A DNA stretch of 64,000 bases from Rhodocyclales bacterium (GTDB lineage Bacteria; Pseudomonadota; Gammaproteobacteria; Burkholderiales; Rhodocyclaceae), in assembly GCA_016214145.1 (NCBI GenBank), contig JACRPA010000003.1, positions 310,001-374,000 on the forward strand. The letters are read 5' to 3'. The translations under genes and the position numbers were made by a program. Positions 8,237 to 18,071 of the stretch are shown piece after piece (position 1 is the stretch's first letter; the number at the start of each line of letters is the position of its first letter). The notes under the pieces are model-generated. The model saw only the letters and a program-made list of their open reading frames with translations. It was not told the origin of the DNA and made no database searches.

Positions 8237-8709
8237 ACCGCTTTCAACGCAGAGAGCACAGAGGCACAGAGAACACAGAGATGGAAGATAGTGTCCTTTC
8301 CGGCCAGGTAATTGGCGCCGCGATAGAAGTGCATAGATTGCTGGGGCCGGGACTGCTTGAATCAGCTTACGAGCTTGCGCTTGAGCGAGAGTTGGGGATG
8401 CTCGGAATTGATGTTCGCCGCCAGGTACCGGTGCCCCTTCAGTACAAGGGATTGAATTTGGGCGATGGATTCCGCATCGACATGCTTGTGAATGAGTTGC
8501 TGCTGATCGAGGTCAAGGCCGTAGAGCGGCTTATACCTCTGCACGAGGCCCAGCTATTGACTTACTTGCGTTTGACGGGCAAACGCCATGGGCTGCTCAT
8601 CAATTTCAACGTTGCAGCGCTAAAAAATGGCATCAAACGGGTGGTAAATGGTTTCTAGGCCCTTCTCTGTGCCCTCTGTGCCTCTGTGCCCTCTGCGTCG
8701 AAAGAGGTT
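8236..8709 (+). mobile_element. Hairpin element E2 carrying a GxxExxY gene in its loop
   Basis: The arms at 8236-8280 and 8660-8709 are inverted copies of about 45 bp with five mismatches by eye, built on repeated GCACAGAG units and ending in AACCGCTTTCAACGC or its complement. The whole 125-codon GxxExxY gene fits between them, its ATG abutting the left arm and its stop 1 bp from the right arm. Elements E1, E3, E4 and E5 in this window have the same arm ends but only a short loop. E2 lies exactly between the trpE stop and the trpG start. Confidence 0.72.
8281..8658 (+). CDS. GxxExxY family protein (PD-(D/E)XK nuclease-like)
   Basis: A 125-residue protein with the eponymous motif in GPGLLESAYELALE (residues 22-35). 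A following RIDMLVNELLLIEVKAVE segment has the Asp...Glu-x-Lys spacing of the PD-(D/E)XK nuclease core, and the C-terminal LLTYLRLTGKRHGLLINFN matches the family. The start at 8281 is chosen because upstream sequence is the repeat arm. The gene has lower GC than its trp neighbours, for instance a run of AT-rich codons around 8440-8660, which agrees with acquisition from outside. No experimentally proven role is known to me for this family; a DNA-end or hairpin-processing nuclease is an inference from the fold and from its place inside an inverted repeat. Confidence 0.88.
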   Translation: MEDSVLSGQVIGAAIEVHRLLGPGLLESAYELALERELGMLGIDVRRQVPVPLQYKGLNLGDGFRIDMLVNELLLIEVKAVERLIPLHEAQLLTYLRLTGKRHGLLINFNVAALKNGIKRVVNGF

Positions 8710-8715
8710 CCCCCC

Positions 8716-9291
8716 ATGCTCCTGATGATCGACAACTACGACTCCTTCACTTACAACCTGGTGCAGTATTTCGGCGAGCTGGGCGAGGAGGTGCGCGTTT
8801 TCCGCAACGACGAGATCACGGTCGACGCCATCGCCGCGTTGAAGCCGGATCGCCTCGTCGTCTCTCCCGGCCCGTGCTCGCCCGCCGAGGCCGGCATCTC
8901 GGTGGCGGCGATCCAGGCCTTTGCCGGAAAAATTCCGCTGCTCGGCGTCTGCCTCGGCCACCAGAGCATCGGCGCGGCTTTCGGCGGCAGGATCGTGCAC
9001 GCCCGCCAGCTCATGCACGGCAAGACCTCGCCCGTGCATCATCTCGACAAGGGCGTCTTCCGCGGCCTGCCCGACCCCTTCACCGCCACGCGCTACCATT
9101 CCCTCGCCATCGAGCGCGACTCGCTGCCGGACTGCCTGGAAGTGACGGCATGGACGGAAGACGGCGAGATCATGGGCGTGCGTCACCGCGAATTCGCCGC
9201 GCATTGTTGTGTAGAGGGCGTGCAGTTCCACCCCGAATCCATCCGCACCGAACACGGCCATCGTTTACTGAAAAACTTTCTTGAACCATGA
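8716..9291 (+). CDS. trpG: Anthranilate synthase glutamine amidotransferase component II
   Basis: Class I glutamine amidotransferase (191 residues) that feeds ammonia to TrpE. It has the oxyanion region [11 protein letters not shown], the nucleophile Cys in [11 protein letters not shown] and the His-Glu pair in [13 protein letters not shown] 8716 lies 8 bp after AAAGAGG, and that ribosome site is the end of the E2 right arm. In many proteobacteria this subunit is shared with p-aminobenzoate synthase, so it may also serve folate synthesis. Hairpin E3 follows the stop. Confidence 0.98.
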   Translation: MLLMIDNYDSFTYNLVQYFGELGEEVRVFRNDEITVDAIAALKPDRLVVSPGPCSPAEAGISVAAIQAFAGKIPLLGVCLGHQSIGAAFGGRIVHARQLMHGKTSPVHHLDKGVFRGLPDPFTATRYHSLAIERDSLPDCLEVTAWTEDGEIMGVRHREFAAHCCVEGVQFHPESIRTEHGHRLLKNFLEP

Positions 9292-9294
9292 AAT

Positions 9295-9413
9295 CCAACC
9301 TCTTTCAACGCAAAGGGCGCAAAGACGCAAAGGACGCAAAGAGAACCGAAATGAAACGCCTTGTTTTCTTTGCGCTCTTTGCGTCTTTGCGTTCTCTGCG
9401 TTGAAGGCGGTTT
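9295..9413. repeat. Hairpin element E3 between trpG and trpD
   Basis: The left arm begins CAACCTCTTTCAACGCAAAG with GCAAAGAC units; the right arm ends TTTGCGTTCTCTGCGTTGAA followed by GGCGGTTT. The loop holds ATG 9351, which opens a 17-codon frame ending at TGA 9402-9404, about 29 bp before the trpD start. Confidence 0.92.
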
Positions 9414-9432
9414 GCCTTTAGGAGTTGTAATC

Positions 9433-10458
9433 ATGATCACCCCCCAGGAAGCCCTGCAGCGCACCATCGAGCACCGCGAGATTTTCCACGACGAGATGCT
9501 GCACCTCATGCGGCAGATCATGGGCGGCGGGATCACGCCGCTGATGGTCGCCGCCATCCTCACCGGCCTGCGCGTGAAGAAGGAGACCATCGGCGAGATC
9601 TCCGCCGCCGCCAGGGTGATGCGCGAGCTGTGCACCCGCGTCGACACGCCCCACAACCCGCATTTCGTCGATGTCGTCGGCACCGGCGGCGACTCGGCCC
9701 ACACCTTCAACATTTCCACCGCCTCCGCCTTCGTCGCCGCCGCGGCCGGCGCCACGGTGGCCAAGCACGGCAACCGCAGCGTCTCCTCGAAATCCGGCTC
9801 GGCCGACGTGCTGGAAGCCCTCGGCGCCCGGATCGACCTGACGGCGCCGCAGGTGGCCGAGTGCATCCAGGCCACCGGCATGGGCTTCATGTTCGCGCCC
9901 AACCACCACCCGGCAATGAAGAACGTCGCGCCGGTGCGGCGCGAGATGGGCGTGCGCACGATTTTCAACATCCTCGGCCCCCTCACCAACCCGGCCGGCG
10001 CGCCCAACACCCTGATGGGCGTCTTCCATCCCGATCTCGTCGGCATCCAGGTGCGCGTCATGCGCGAACTGGGCGCCAACCACGTCATGGTGGTGTGGGG
10101 CAAGGACGGCATGGACGAGATCTCGCTCGGCGCGGCGACCCTGGTCGGCGAACTGAGGAACGGCGAGATCGTCGAGTACGAGATACATCCGGAGGACTAC
10201 GGCCTGCAGATGGTGTCCAACCGCGGCTTGCGCGTCGCCGACGCCGCCGAATCGAAGGCCATGCTGCTGGAGGCGCTCGCCAACACCCCCGGCACCCCGC
10301 GCGAGATCGTCACGCTGAACGCCGGCGCCGCGCTGTACACGGCGAACCTCGCCGGCTCGGTCGCCGACGGCATCAGTCGCGCGCGCGAGGCCATCGCCAG
10401 CGGCGCGGCGCGCGCCAAGCTCGAAGAATTCGTGAGCTTCACGCGCCGCTTTGGATAA
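9433..10458 (+). CDS. trpD: Anthranilate phosphoribosyltransferase
   Basis: Transfers phosphoribosyl from PRPP to anthranilate. The 341-residue protein has the helical N-terminal domain ([16 protein letters not shown]) and the PRPP-binding motifs [20 protein letters not shown] and [22 protein letters not shown], plus [23 protein letters not shown] 9433 follows TTAGGAG at 9418-9424. It is flanked on both sides by hairpin elements of the same family (E3 and E4), yet all genes run the same way, so one transcript is likely. Confidence 0.98.
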   Translation: MITPQEALQRTIEHREIFHDEMLHLMRQIMGGGITPLMVAAILTGLRVKKETIGEISAAARVMRELCTRVDTPHNPHFVDVVGTGGDSAHTFNISTASAFVAAAAGATVAKHGNRSVSSKSGSADVLEALGARIDLTAPQVAECIQATGMGFMFAPNHHPAMKNVAPVRREMGVRTIFNILGPLTNPAGAPNTLMGVFHPDLVGIQVRVMRELGANHVMVVWGKDGMDEISLGAATLVGELRNGEIVEYEIHPEDYGLQMVSNRGLRVADAAESKAMLLEALANTPGTPREIVTLNAGAALYTANLAGSVADGISRAREAIASGAARAKLEEFVSFTRRFG

Positions 10459-10574
10459 AACCTCTTTCAACGCGAAGTACGCAAAGACGCAAAGGACGCA
10501 AAGAGAATCGAAATGAAAAGCCTTGCCTTCTTTGCGCTCTTTGCGTCTTTGCGTCCTCTGCGTTTAAGGAGGTT
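10457..10574. repeat. Hairpin element E4 between trpD and trpC
   Basis: Begins at the trpD stop (AAACCTCTTTCAACGCGAAG) and ends with CTGCGTTTAAGGAGGTT. That last stretch is a near-perfect Shine-Dalgarno sequence 10 bp before the trpC ATG. The loop ATG (10513) opens a frame that runs through the arm and past the trpC start. Confidence 0.92.
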
Positions 10575-10583
10575 GGTTTTTAT

Positions 10584-11456
10584 ATGTCCGATATCCTGAA
10601 TAAAATTCTTGCCGTCAAGCGCGAGGAAGTCGCCGCCGCGCAGGCGCACAAATCGCTGGCGGCGCTGCGCGCCGAGGCCGAAGCGCAGGCGCCGCCGCGC
10701 GACTTCGCCGGCGCCATCCGGGAAAAAGTCAGTCCCGGTGATACGGCGGTCATCGCCGAGATCAAGAAGGCCAGCCCGTCGAAGGGCGTCATCCGCGCCG
10801 ATTTCCGCCCTGGCGAGATTGCCGCGTCCTACGCCGCCCACGGCGCCGCCTGCCTCTCGGTGCTGACCGACCGCCAGTTCTTCCAGGGCGCGCCGGAATA
10901 CCTGATCGAGGCGCGCGCCGCCTGCGCGCTGCCGGTGCTGCGCAAGGACTTCATCGTCGACGAGTACCAGGTGGCCGAGGCGCGCGCCATGGGCGCCGAC
11001 TGCATCCTCCTCATCGTCGCCGCCTTCGAAGACCGTGATTCAAACCGTAGGTCGGGCTTCAGCCCGACATCGGCGATTGCAGTCGGGCTGAAGCCCGACC
11101 TACGGGGAGCCGTTGCCCGCATGCGCGAACTCGAATCCCTCGCCCACGATCTGGGCATGGCCGTGCTGGTCGAGGTGCATGACGCCGCCGAGCTCGATCT
11201 CGCCCTGCAGTTGAAGACGCCGCTCATCGGCATCAACAACCGCAACCTGCGGACATTCGAGGTTTCCCTGCAGACCACGCTGGACCTGCTGGCGCGCATT
11301 CCGGCGGAGCGCATCGTCGTCACCGAGAGCGGCATCCTCGCCCCGCCCGACGTCGCCCTCATGCGCGGCCATGGCGTGAATGCCTTCCTCGTCGGCGAGG
11401 CCTTCATGCGCGCGCCCGATCCGGGCGTGGCGTTGGGGCGGCTGTTCGCCCTGTAG
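10584..11456 (+). CDS. trpC: Indole-3-glycerol phosphate synthase with translated repeat insert
   Basis: Closes the indole ring from CdRP in tryptophan synthesis. Core motifs are intact: [64 protein letters not shown] and VVTESGI. The protein has 290 residues, about 20-25 more than usual. The excess is residues 154-174, encoded by a GTAGGTCGG palindromic repeat inserted in frame just after the LLIVAA strand. The insert falls in a barrel loop on the side between a strand and its helix, so activity is probably kept but should not be assumed. The stop TAG also lies in a repeat, a REP half-site beginning GTAGGAG. Confidence 0.95.
   Translation: MSDILNKILAVKREEVAAAQAHKSLAALRAEAEAQAPPRDFAGAIREKVSPGDTAVIAEIKKASPSKGVIRADFRPGEIAASYAAHGAACLSVLTDRQFFQGAPEYLIEARAACALPVLRKDFIVDEYQVAEARAMGADCILLIVAAFEDRDSNRRSGFSPTSAIAVGLKPDLRGAVARMRELESLAHDLGMAVLVEVHDAAELDLALQLKTPLIGINNRNLRTFEVSLQTTLDLLARIPAERIVVTESGILAPPDVALMRGHGVNAFLVGEAFMRAPDPGVALGRLFAL
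11045..11104. repeat. GTAGGTCGG palindromic repeat inside trpC
   Basis: Arms 11047-11068 and 11082-11103 are perfect inverted copies (GTAGGTCGGGCTTCAGCCCG and complement). The repeat is read in frame without a stop; its own TAG falls out of frame (CGT AGG TCG). Confidence 0.94.
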
Positions 11457-11474
11457 GAGCGGGCTTGCCCGCGA
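11453..11474. repeat. Single REP half-site at the trpC stop
   Basis: GTAGGAGCGGGCTTGCCCGC overlaps the TAG stop of trpC. The 210 bp from here to the porin holds no gene that I can support. Confidence 0.88.
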
Positions 11475-11687
11475 AAATATGGCTTGTTGCAAAAAAGCAA
11501 CAAACCCGTCTTCCATCCCTCCGAAAAGCCCCTTTTCCCTTGCTCCGCCCAAGGCAGGCTGGGCACAATGGCCGCGACTTCCAAGGTTTCCGGGAAGCAA
11601 GGCAGGCGGGGTGTGGTGGTGCAGTACCTTATGTGCACATGGCGCCAGGACAACCCGCTGAACTTTCAAACAAAGAGGAGATTCACA

Positions 11688-12800
11688 ATGCAAAAGAAAC
11701 TCATCGCTGCTGCCGTCGCCGGCCTGCTGTCCCTTCCGGCCCTGGCGCAGACCAACGTGACCATTTCCGGTCGCGCCGTGGCCGGCTGGGAAAGCTACAA
11801 GCTGCAGGACTGCGGCGTCGGCCTCAGCTGCAGCAACGAATCGCGCGTGTCCGACCAGTCCTCGCGCATCATCTTCAACGTCCTCGAGGACCTCGGCGGC
11901 GGCCTGAAGGCCTGGGCGCAGATGGACATGCGCTATTCCAATGACCTGGGCGGCATCGGCATGACCGGCAACACCGGCATCGGCATGATGCACCAGAGCT
12001 GGGGCAAGTTCACCATCGGCCGCTGGGACGTGCATTACGGCGAGATCGACGGCGCCATCGGCGGCAACCGCGCCGGCTCCCTGCAGACCCTGCTGGGCAA
12101 CGGCATCATGTCCCAGGTTTCCGGCACCGGCCTGACGACGATCGCCAACGGCACCCGCACCCCGAACCTGCTGATGTGGGACAGCCCGAACTGGAACGGC
12201 TTCACCGCTCGCCTGGGCTACTCGACCTCCTTCGCCGCTACCGAAGGCACGGGCCTGCACCTTACCGGCACGCCGAACCCCGGCGGCGGCAGCGCCTGGA
12301 CCGGCGCCGTGCGCTACAACAACGGCCCCTGGGCCACCGGCCTCAGCTACTGGAACGGCAAGACCGAAGCCCGTCCGGCTGTCGGCGCTTCCTCGAACGA
12401 CCAGCACAGCTGGCGCGCCTGGTTGGGCTACACCTTCGCCATGGGCCTGAAGCTCGGCATCGCCTATGACAAGAGCCGTATCGACCGTTTCGCCGGCGAC
12501 CAGAGCCGCGGCGCCTGGAACATCCCGGTCAGCTACGAGTTCGGCCCGCACAAGGTGTATGGCGCCTGGGCTCGCGCCGGCCACACCAGCAACATCGCCA
12601 ACAGCGGCGCCACCGCCTGGAACCTGGGCTACGACTACGCCTTCTCCAAGCGCACCAGCGCCGGCGTGTTCTACACCAAGGTCAACAACAAGTCGGGCTC
12701 CTTCTACGACATGTTCGGCCTCGGCGCCAACGGTGCGACCCCGACCATGCTGGGTCAGGACGCCCGCCAGTGGTACTTCGGCATGGCCCACAACTTCTAA
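11688..12800 (+). CDS. Gram-negative outer-membrane porin (OmpC/PorB-like)
   Basis: The 370-residue protein has a signal peptide (MQKKLIAAAVAGLLSLPALA), starts the mature part with QTNVTISGRAVAG as betaproteobacterial porins do, and ends with the outer-membrane assembly signature MAHNF. In between it shows alternating hydrophobic beta strands such as GFTARLGYSTSF and KLGIAYDKSR. It should form a trimeric 16-strand channel for small solutes. ATG 11688 is preceded by AAGAGGAG. A strong intrinsic terminator follows. It is monocistronic and codon use suggests high expression. Confidence 0.93.
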   Translation: MQKKLIAAAVAGLLSLPALAQTNVTISGRAVAGWESYKLQDCGVGLSCSNESRVSDQSSRIIFNVLEDLGGGLKAWAQMDMRYSNDLGGIGMTGNTGIGMMHQSWGKFTIGRWDVHYGEIDGAIGGNRAGSLQTLLGNGIMSQVSGTGLTTIANGTRTPNLLMWDSPNWNGFTARLGYSTSFAATEGTGLHLTGTPNPGGGSAWTGAVRYNNGPWATGLSYWNGKTEARPAVGASSNDQHSWRAWLGYTFAMGLKLGIAYDKSRIDRFAGDQSRGAWNIPVSYEFGPHKVYGAWARAGHTSNIANSGATAWNLGYDYAFSKRTSAGVFYTKVNNKSGSFYDMFGLGANGATPTMLGQDARQWYFGMAHNF

Positions 12801-12838
12801 TCGTCGCGGCGCAAGCCGCACGACGGAAGTCTGTGTTG

Positions 12839-12868
12839 AACGGCCGCCTTCGGGCGGCCGTTTTTATT
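12839..12868 (+). terminator. Porin intrinsic terminator
   Basis: Perfect stem AACGGCCGCC / GGCGGCCGTT with a TTCG loop and following T-run. A second copy with the same downstream bases (ATTTCCGCTGGC) occurs at 13292-13331. Confidence 0.92.
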
Positions 12869-12950
12869 TCCGCTGGCTTCCTTATCCTGTTGTGCTATGT
12901 TGAAGTTTGCCGGCGCATGCCGCCCCGGCACGGACATGGAGGAGGGACCA

Positions 12951-13106
12951 ATGTACGGACCTATGCGCAGGATGGCCGCGGCGCTGGCGCTGCTGGCCAC
13001 GCTGGCCGGCGGTTGCGCCCAGCAGCAGACCTCGCCGCACCCCGACGCCTGGCAGAACGATCCCGCCGGACGGCAGAGCACGACCAGCGGCGGCGGCGGG
13101 AAATAA
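12951..13106 (+). CDS. Small lipoprotein-like peptide, copy 1
   Basis: A 51-residue frame with a positively charged start (MYGPMRRM), a hydrophobic stretch (AAALALLATLAGG) and a Cys at the expected lipidation point (GGCAQQQTSPHPDAWQN). The tail is a Gly-rich GGGGK. ATG 12951 follows GGAGGGACCA, a good ribosome site. The next gene is a clear paralogue with the same CAQQQT...PDAWQN core. I do not recognise the family. It is likely a small lipoprotein anchored in the inner or outer membrane. Confidence 0.66.
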   Translation: MYGPMRRMAAALALLATLAGGCAQQQTSPHPDAWQNDPAGRQSTTSGGGGK

Positions 13107-13131
13107 ACCGGCATTCGCGGGAGGGGGGATC

Positions 13132-13266
13132 ATGCTGAAACGTTCAAGCTGGCTTGCCGCGGCACTGCTGTTGTTGTCCCTGCTGGCGGGCGGCTGCGCC
13201 CAGCAGCAGACAACGCGAAACCCGGACGCCTGGCAGAACACCTCGGGCGGCGGGGGAGGGCGCTAG
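13132..13266 (+). CDS. Small lipoprotein-like peptide, copy 2
   Basis: A 44-residue paralogue of the preceding gene: charged start MLKRSSW, hydrophobic core ALLLLSLLAGG, Cys, then CAQQQTTRNPDAWQN and a Gly-rich end. ATG 13132 follows GGAGGGGGGATC. It lies 25 bp behind copy 1, so the two form a tandem duplicate. A duplicated copy of the porin terminator follows at 13292. Function unknown. Confidence 0.66.
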   Translation: MLKRSSWLAAALLLLSLLAGGCAQQQTTRNPDAWQNTSGGGGGR

Positions 13267-13291
13267 GAATAGCCGACGCCCGGCCTGTTGC

Positions 13292-13320
13292 AACGGCCGC
13301 CCGCGGGCGGCCGTTTTAAT
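13292..13320 (+). terminator. Terminator after the lipoprotein pair
   Basis: AACGGCCGCC / GGCGGCCGTT stem with CGCG loop and TTTAATTT tail. It is nearly identical to the porin terminator at 12839. Confidence 0.85.
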
Positions 13321-13343
13321 TTCCGCTGGCCCGAAGGTCGTTG

Positions 13344-13503
13344 ATCGCGGGCAAGCCCGCTCCTGCAACGGCATGGTTCTGTAGGAGCCAGCTTGCTGGC
13401 GATCCAGCGGCCGATATCGCGGGCAAGCCCGCTCCTACAGGGGAGGTGTTCCGGTGTAGGAGCCAGCTTGCTGGCGATTATCGCGGGCAAGCCCGCTCCT
13501 ACA
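13344..13503. repeat. REP cluster of five half-sites downstream of proB
   Basis: Alternating GCGGGCAAGCCCGCTCCT (13347, 13418, 13482) and GTAGGAGCCAGCTTGCTGGC (13381, 13456) half-sites. It lies between the lipoprotein terminator and the 3' end of proB. Confidence 0.93.
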
Positions 13504-13512
13504 TTGTTGTCT

Positions 13513-15846
<2,334 letters not shown>

Positions 15847-15850
15847 AACA

Positions 15851-15881
15851 AAAAAGCCCTGCCGCGACGGCAGGGCTTTTT
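15851..15881. terminator. Bidirectional terminator between rpmA and obg
   Basis: AAAAGCCCTGCCG pairs perfectly with CGGCAGGGCTTTT around a CGA loop, with A- and T-runs on the two sides. It would reduce read-through from rplU-rpmA into obg-proB. Confidence 0.9.
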
Positions 15882-15900
15882 GTCGCGGCGACCGGGCTGC

Positions 15901-16161
15901 TTAGACGGCCGGGACGATGTTCACCGTCTTGCGCCGCTCGGCGCCCTTGACGGCGAATTCGACCTTGCCGGTGACCTTGGCGAACAGCGTGTGGTCGCGG
16001 CCCATGCCGACGTTGTCGCCGGCGTGGAACTGGGTGCCGCGCTGGCGCACGATGATGCTGCCGGCGTTGATGATCTGGCCGCCGTAGCGCTTCACGCCGA
16101 GGCGCTTGGACTGCGAGTCGCGGCCGTTGCGCGAACTGCCGCCTGCTTTTTTATGTGCCAT
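15901..16161 (-). CDS. rpmA: 50S ribosomal protein L27
   Basis: The 86-residue sequence has the L27 start [29 protein letters not shown] and the core [28 protein letters not shown]. It lies near the peptidyl-transferase centre of the large subunit. It is 12 bp downstream of rplU. Confidence 0.99.
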   Translation of the reverse strand: MAHKKAGGSSRNGRDSQSKRLGVKRYGGQIINAGSIIVRQRGTQFHAGDNVGMGRDHTLFAKVTGKVEFAVKGAERRKTVNIVPAV

Positions 16162-16173
16162 GTCTGCTCCCCG

Positions 16174-16485
16174 TTACGCCGAGATGCCGGAGATCTGGAT
16201 CTCCGTGAAGTTCTGCCGGTGGCCCTGATGCTTCTGGTAGTGCTTGCGCCGGCGCATCTTGAAGATTTTCACTTTTTCATGCCGGCCCTGGGCGAGGACC
16301 TTCGCCTGGACAGAAGCGCCTTGCACCAGCGGCGCGCCGATTCTCACCGACTCGCCATCGCCGACCATGAGAACCTGGTCGAGGGTGATTTCAGCGCCCA
16401 CTTCTGCCGGTATCTGTTCTATTTTCAGTTTTTCGCCGGCCGCGACGCGATATTGCTTGCCGCCGGTTTTTATGACCGCATACAT
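16174..16485 (-). CDS. rplU: 50S ribosomal protein L21
   Basis: A 103-residue protein starting [14 protein letters not shown] with the L21 signature [16 protein letters not shown] near the C-terminus. ATG 16485 matches the family start. It is first in the rplU-rpmA-obg-proB series and is read from a strong sigma70 promoter at 16523-16551. The leader is about 30 nt. Confidence 0.99.
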   Translation of the reverse strand: MYAVIKTGGKQYRVAAGEKLKIEQIPAEVGAEITLDQVLMVGDGESVRIGAPLVQGASVQAKVLAQGRHEKVKIFKMRRRKHYQKHQGHRQNFTEIQISGISA

Positions 16486-16522
16486 GATGGACTCCGTGGT
16501 TCGTGTTGCAACAGAACCGCGC

Positions 16523-16551
16523 ATTATACATATGCAAGACGTTCTGGTCAA
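16523..16551 (-). promoter_or_regulatory. Sigma70 promoter of rplU
   Basis: On the minus strand TTGACC (-35) and TATAAT (-10) are separated by 17 bp, a near-consensus match that fits a ribosomal protein gene. Confidence 0.85.
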
Positions 16552-16564
16552 AGGGGAATCCGCT

Positions 16565-17599
16565 TTGCTTGACGCCGCGGAGGCAGCCCCCTACCATGCC
16601 GCTTTTGCCGCGTTTGCCCCGCCCCCTGCCTTGAGCCTCGAAACCCTCTATGCGCCGATCGCCGCCGACCTGCGGGCGGTGGATGCGGTCATCCGCGCCC
16701 GGCTGCATTCCGATGTGGTGCTGATCCGCCAGGTCGCCGAGTACATCATCGGCGCCGGCGGCAAGCGGTTGCGCCCGGCGCTGGTGCTGTTCTCGGCGGG
16801 CGCGCTCGGCTGCCGCGGCACCCATCACCAGGAACTGGCGGCGGTGGTGGAGTTCATCCATACGGCCACGCTGCTGCACGACGACGTGGTGGACGAATCC
16901 GATCTGCGCCGCGGCAACCGGACGGCGAATGCCCTCTTCGGCAACGCCGCCTCGGTGCTGGTGGGCGACTTCCTCTATTCGCGCGCCTTCCAGATGATGG
17001 TGTCGGTGGGCAGCATGCGCATCCAGCAGGTGCTGGCCGACGCCACCAACACCATCGCCGAGGGCGAGGTGCTGCAGCTGCTCAATTGCCACAACGCCGA
17101 CGTCGACATCCCGCAGTACCTGCAGGTGATCCGCTACAAGACGGCCAAGCTGTTCGAGGCGGCGGCGCGGCTGGGCGCCATTCTCTCCGGCGCGCCGGCG
17201 GACATCGAGGAGGGCATGGCGCGTTACGGCATGCACCTGGGCACGGCCTTCCAGCTGATCGACGACGTGCTGGATTATTCCGGCGACGAGGCGGCCACCG
17301 GCAAGCACCTCGGCGACGACCTGGCCGAGGGCAAGCCGACGCTGCCGCTCATCCACGCCATGAAGCACGGCGGCGCAGCGCAATCGGCATGCGTGCGCCA
17401 TGCCATCGAGGAAGGCGGGCGCGAGGCATTGCCGGGGGTGCTGGCGGCAATACGCGCCACCGGCGCGCTGGACGAAACGCGCCGCCATGCCGAGGCCGAA
17501 GCGAAGCGGGCGCTGGCGGCCGTTGACCCGCTGCCGGCTTCGATATTCAGGGATTCTCTGGTACAATTGGCGTCGTTCGCAGTCGCACGTGACTTCTGA
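16565..17599 (+). CDS. ispB: All-trans polyprenyl (octaprenyl) diphosphate synthase
   Basis: Builds the ubiquinone side chain. Both Asp-rich motifs are present: [16 protein letters not shown] and [44 protein letters not shown] binds pyrophosphate. The start is uncertain. TTG 16565 follows AAAGGGG at a good distance; an ATG at 16532 is in frame but sits inside the rplU promoter and has no ribosome site; the conserved fold only begins near 16630. It is divergent from rplU, the usual betaproteobacterial arrangement. Confidence 0.94.
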   Translation: MLDAAEAAPYHAAFAAFAPPPALSLETLYAPIAADLRAVDAVIRARLHSDVVLIRQVAEYIIGAGGKRLRPALVLFSAGALGCRGTHHQELAAVVEFIHTATLLHDDVVDESDLRRGNRTANALFGNAASVLVGDFLYSRAFQMMVSVGSMRIQQVLADATNTIAEGEVLQLLNCHNADVDIPQYLQVIRYKTAKLFEAAARLGAILSGAPADIEEGMARYGMHLGTAFQLIDDVLDYSGDEAATGKHLGDDLAEGKPTLPLIHAMKHGGAAQSACVRHAIEEGGREALPGVLAAIRATGALDETRRHAEAEAKRALAAVDPLPASIFRDSLVQLASFAVARDF

Positions 17600-17722
17600 T
17601 TGGAAGGCGCGGTCGCGGCTGCATTCGTTTAGTTTCGGCATAACGCCCGCTGACGCGGGCATTAGCCTTCACTGAAACTTCGTTTTCGGCGGGCGATTGT
17701 CCATAGCGCCCAGCCAAGACGT

Positions 17723-17799
17723 CGGGGTGTAGCTCAGCCTGGTAGAGTACTGCGTTCGGGACGCAGGAGTCGGAGGTTCAAATCCTCTCACCCCGACCA
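17723..17799 (+). tRNA. tRNA-Pro (anticodon CGG)
   Basis: Acceptor stem CGGGGTG / CACCCCG, D-arm AGCTCAGCCTGGTAGAGT, anticodon arm CTGCG-TTCGGGA-CGCAG with CGG anticodon, T-arm GGAGGTTCAAATCCTC and encoded CCA end. It reads proline codon CCG. An inverted pair CGGCGGGCGAT (17687) / ATCGCCCGCCG (17808) brackets it. Confidence 0.97.
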
Positions 17800-17843
17800 A
17801 TCCAAACATCGCCCGCCGATGCCGGGCGGCAACGGAGCCAGGC

Positions 17844-18071
17844 ATGTCAAAGCTGATCCTGCTGCTCTTTCTCGGGCTTCTCGCCTATCTTGTCTTCAAG
17901 GGTTTGCAGCGCGCTGCCAAACGCCGGCAAGGCGGGGCCGACAGGCCGCGCGCGCCGGAGCGCATGGTGGCCTGCGCCCGCTGCGGGGTGCATCTTCCGG
18001 AGAGCGAGGCCCTCGAAGGCGACGGCGGGCGCTTCTGCAGCGAAGAGCACCGCCGGCTCGGCGCCGCATGA
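17844..18071 (+). CDS. PP0621 family membrane-anchored zinc-ribbon-like protein
   Basis: The 75-residue protein has one N-terminal TM helix (LILLLFLGLLAYLVF), a basic linker and a compact CARCGVHLPESEAL...GRFCSEEHRRL segment, where two Cys, a third Cys and a His could bind zinc. It matches the small PP0621-type proteins found before pilS in beta- and gammaproteobacteria. Its stop overlaps the pilS ATG (ATGA), so translation is coupled. The role is unknown. Confidence 0.85.
   Translation: MSKLILLLFLGLLAYLVFKGLQRAAKRRQGGADRPRAPERMVACARCGVHLPESEALEGDGGRFCSEEHRRLGAA

Noticed and set aside
8281-8658. GxxExxY gene as an ordinary member of the trp operon
   Set aside because: It is absent from trp pathways, has different base composition and is confined within the arms of a repeat.
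16532-16564. ATG 16532 as the ispB start
   Set aside because: It lies inside the rplU promoter and lacks a ribosome site; the TTG at 16565 behind AAAGGGG fits better, though neither is proven.
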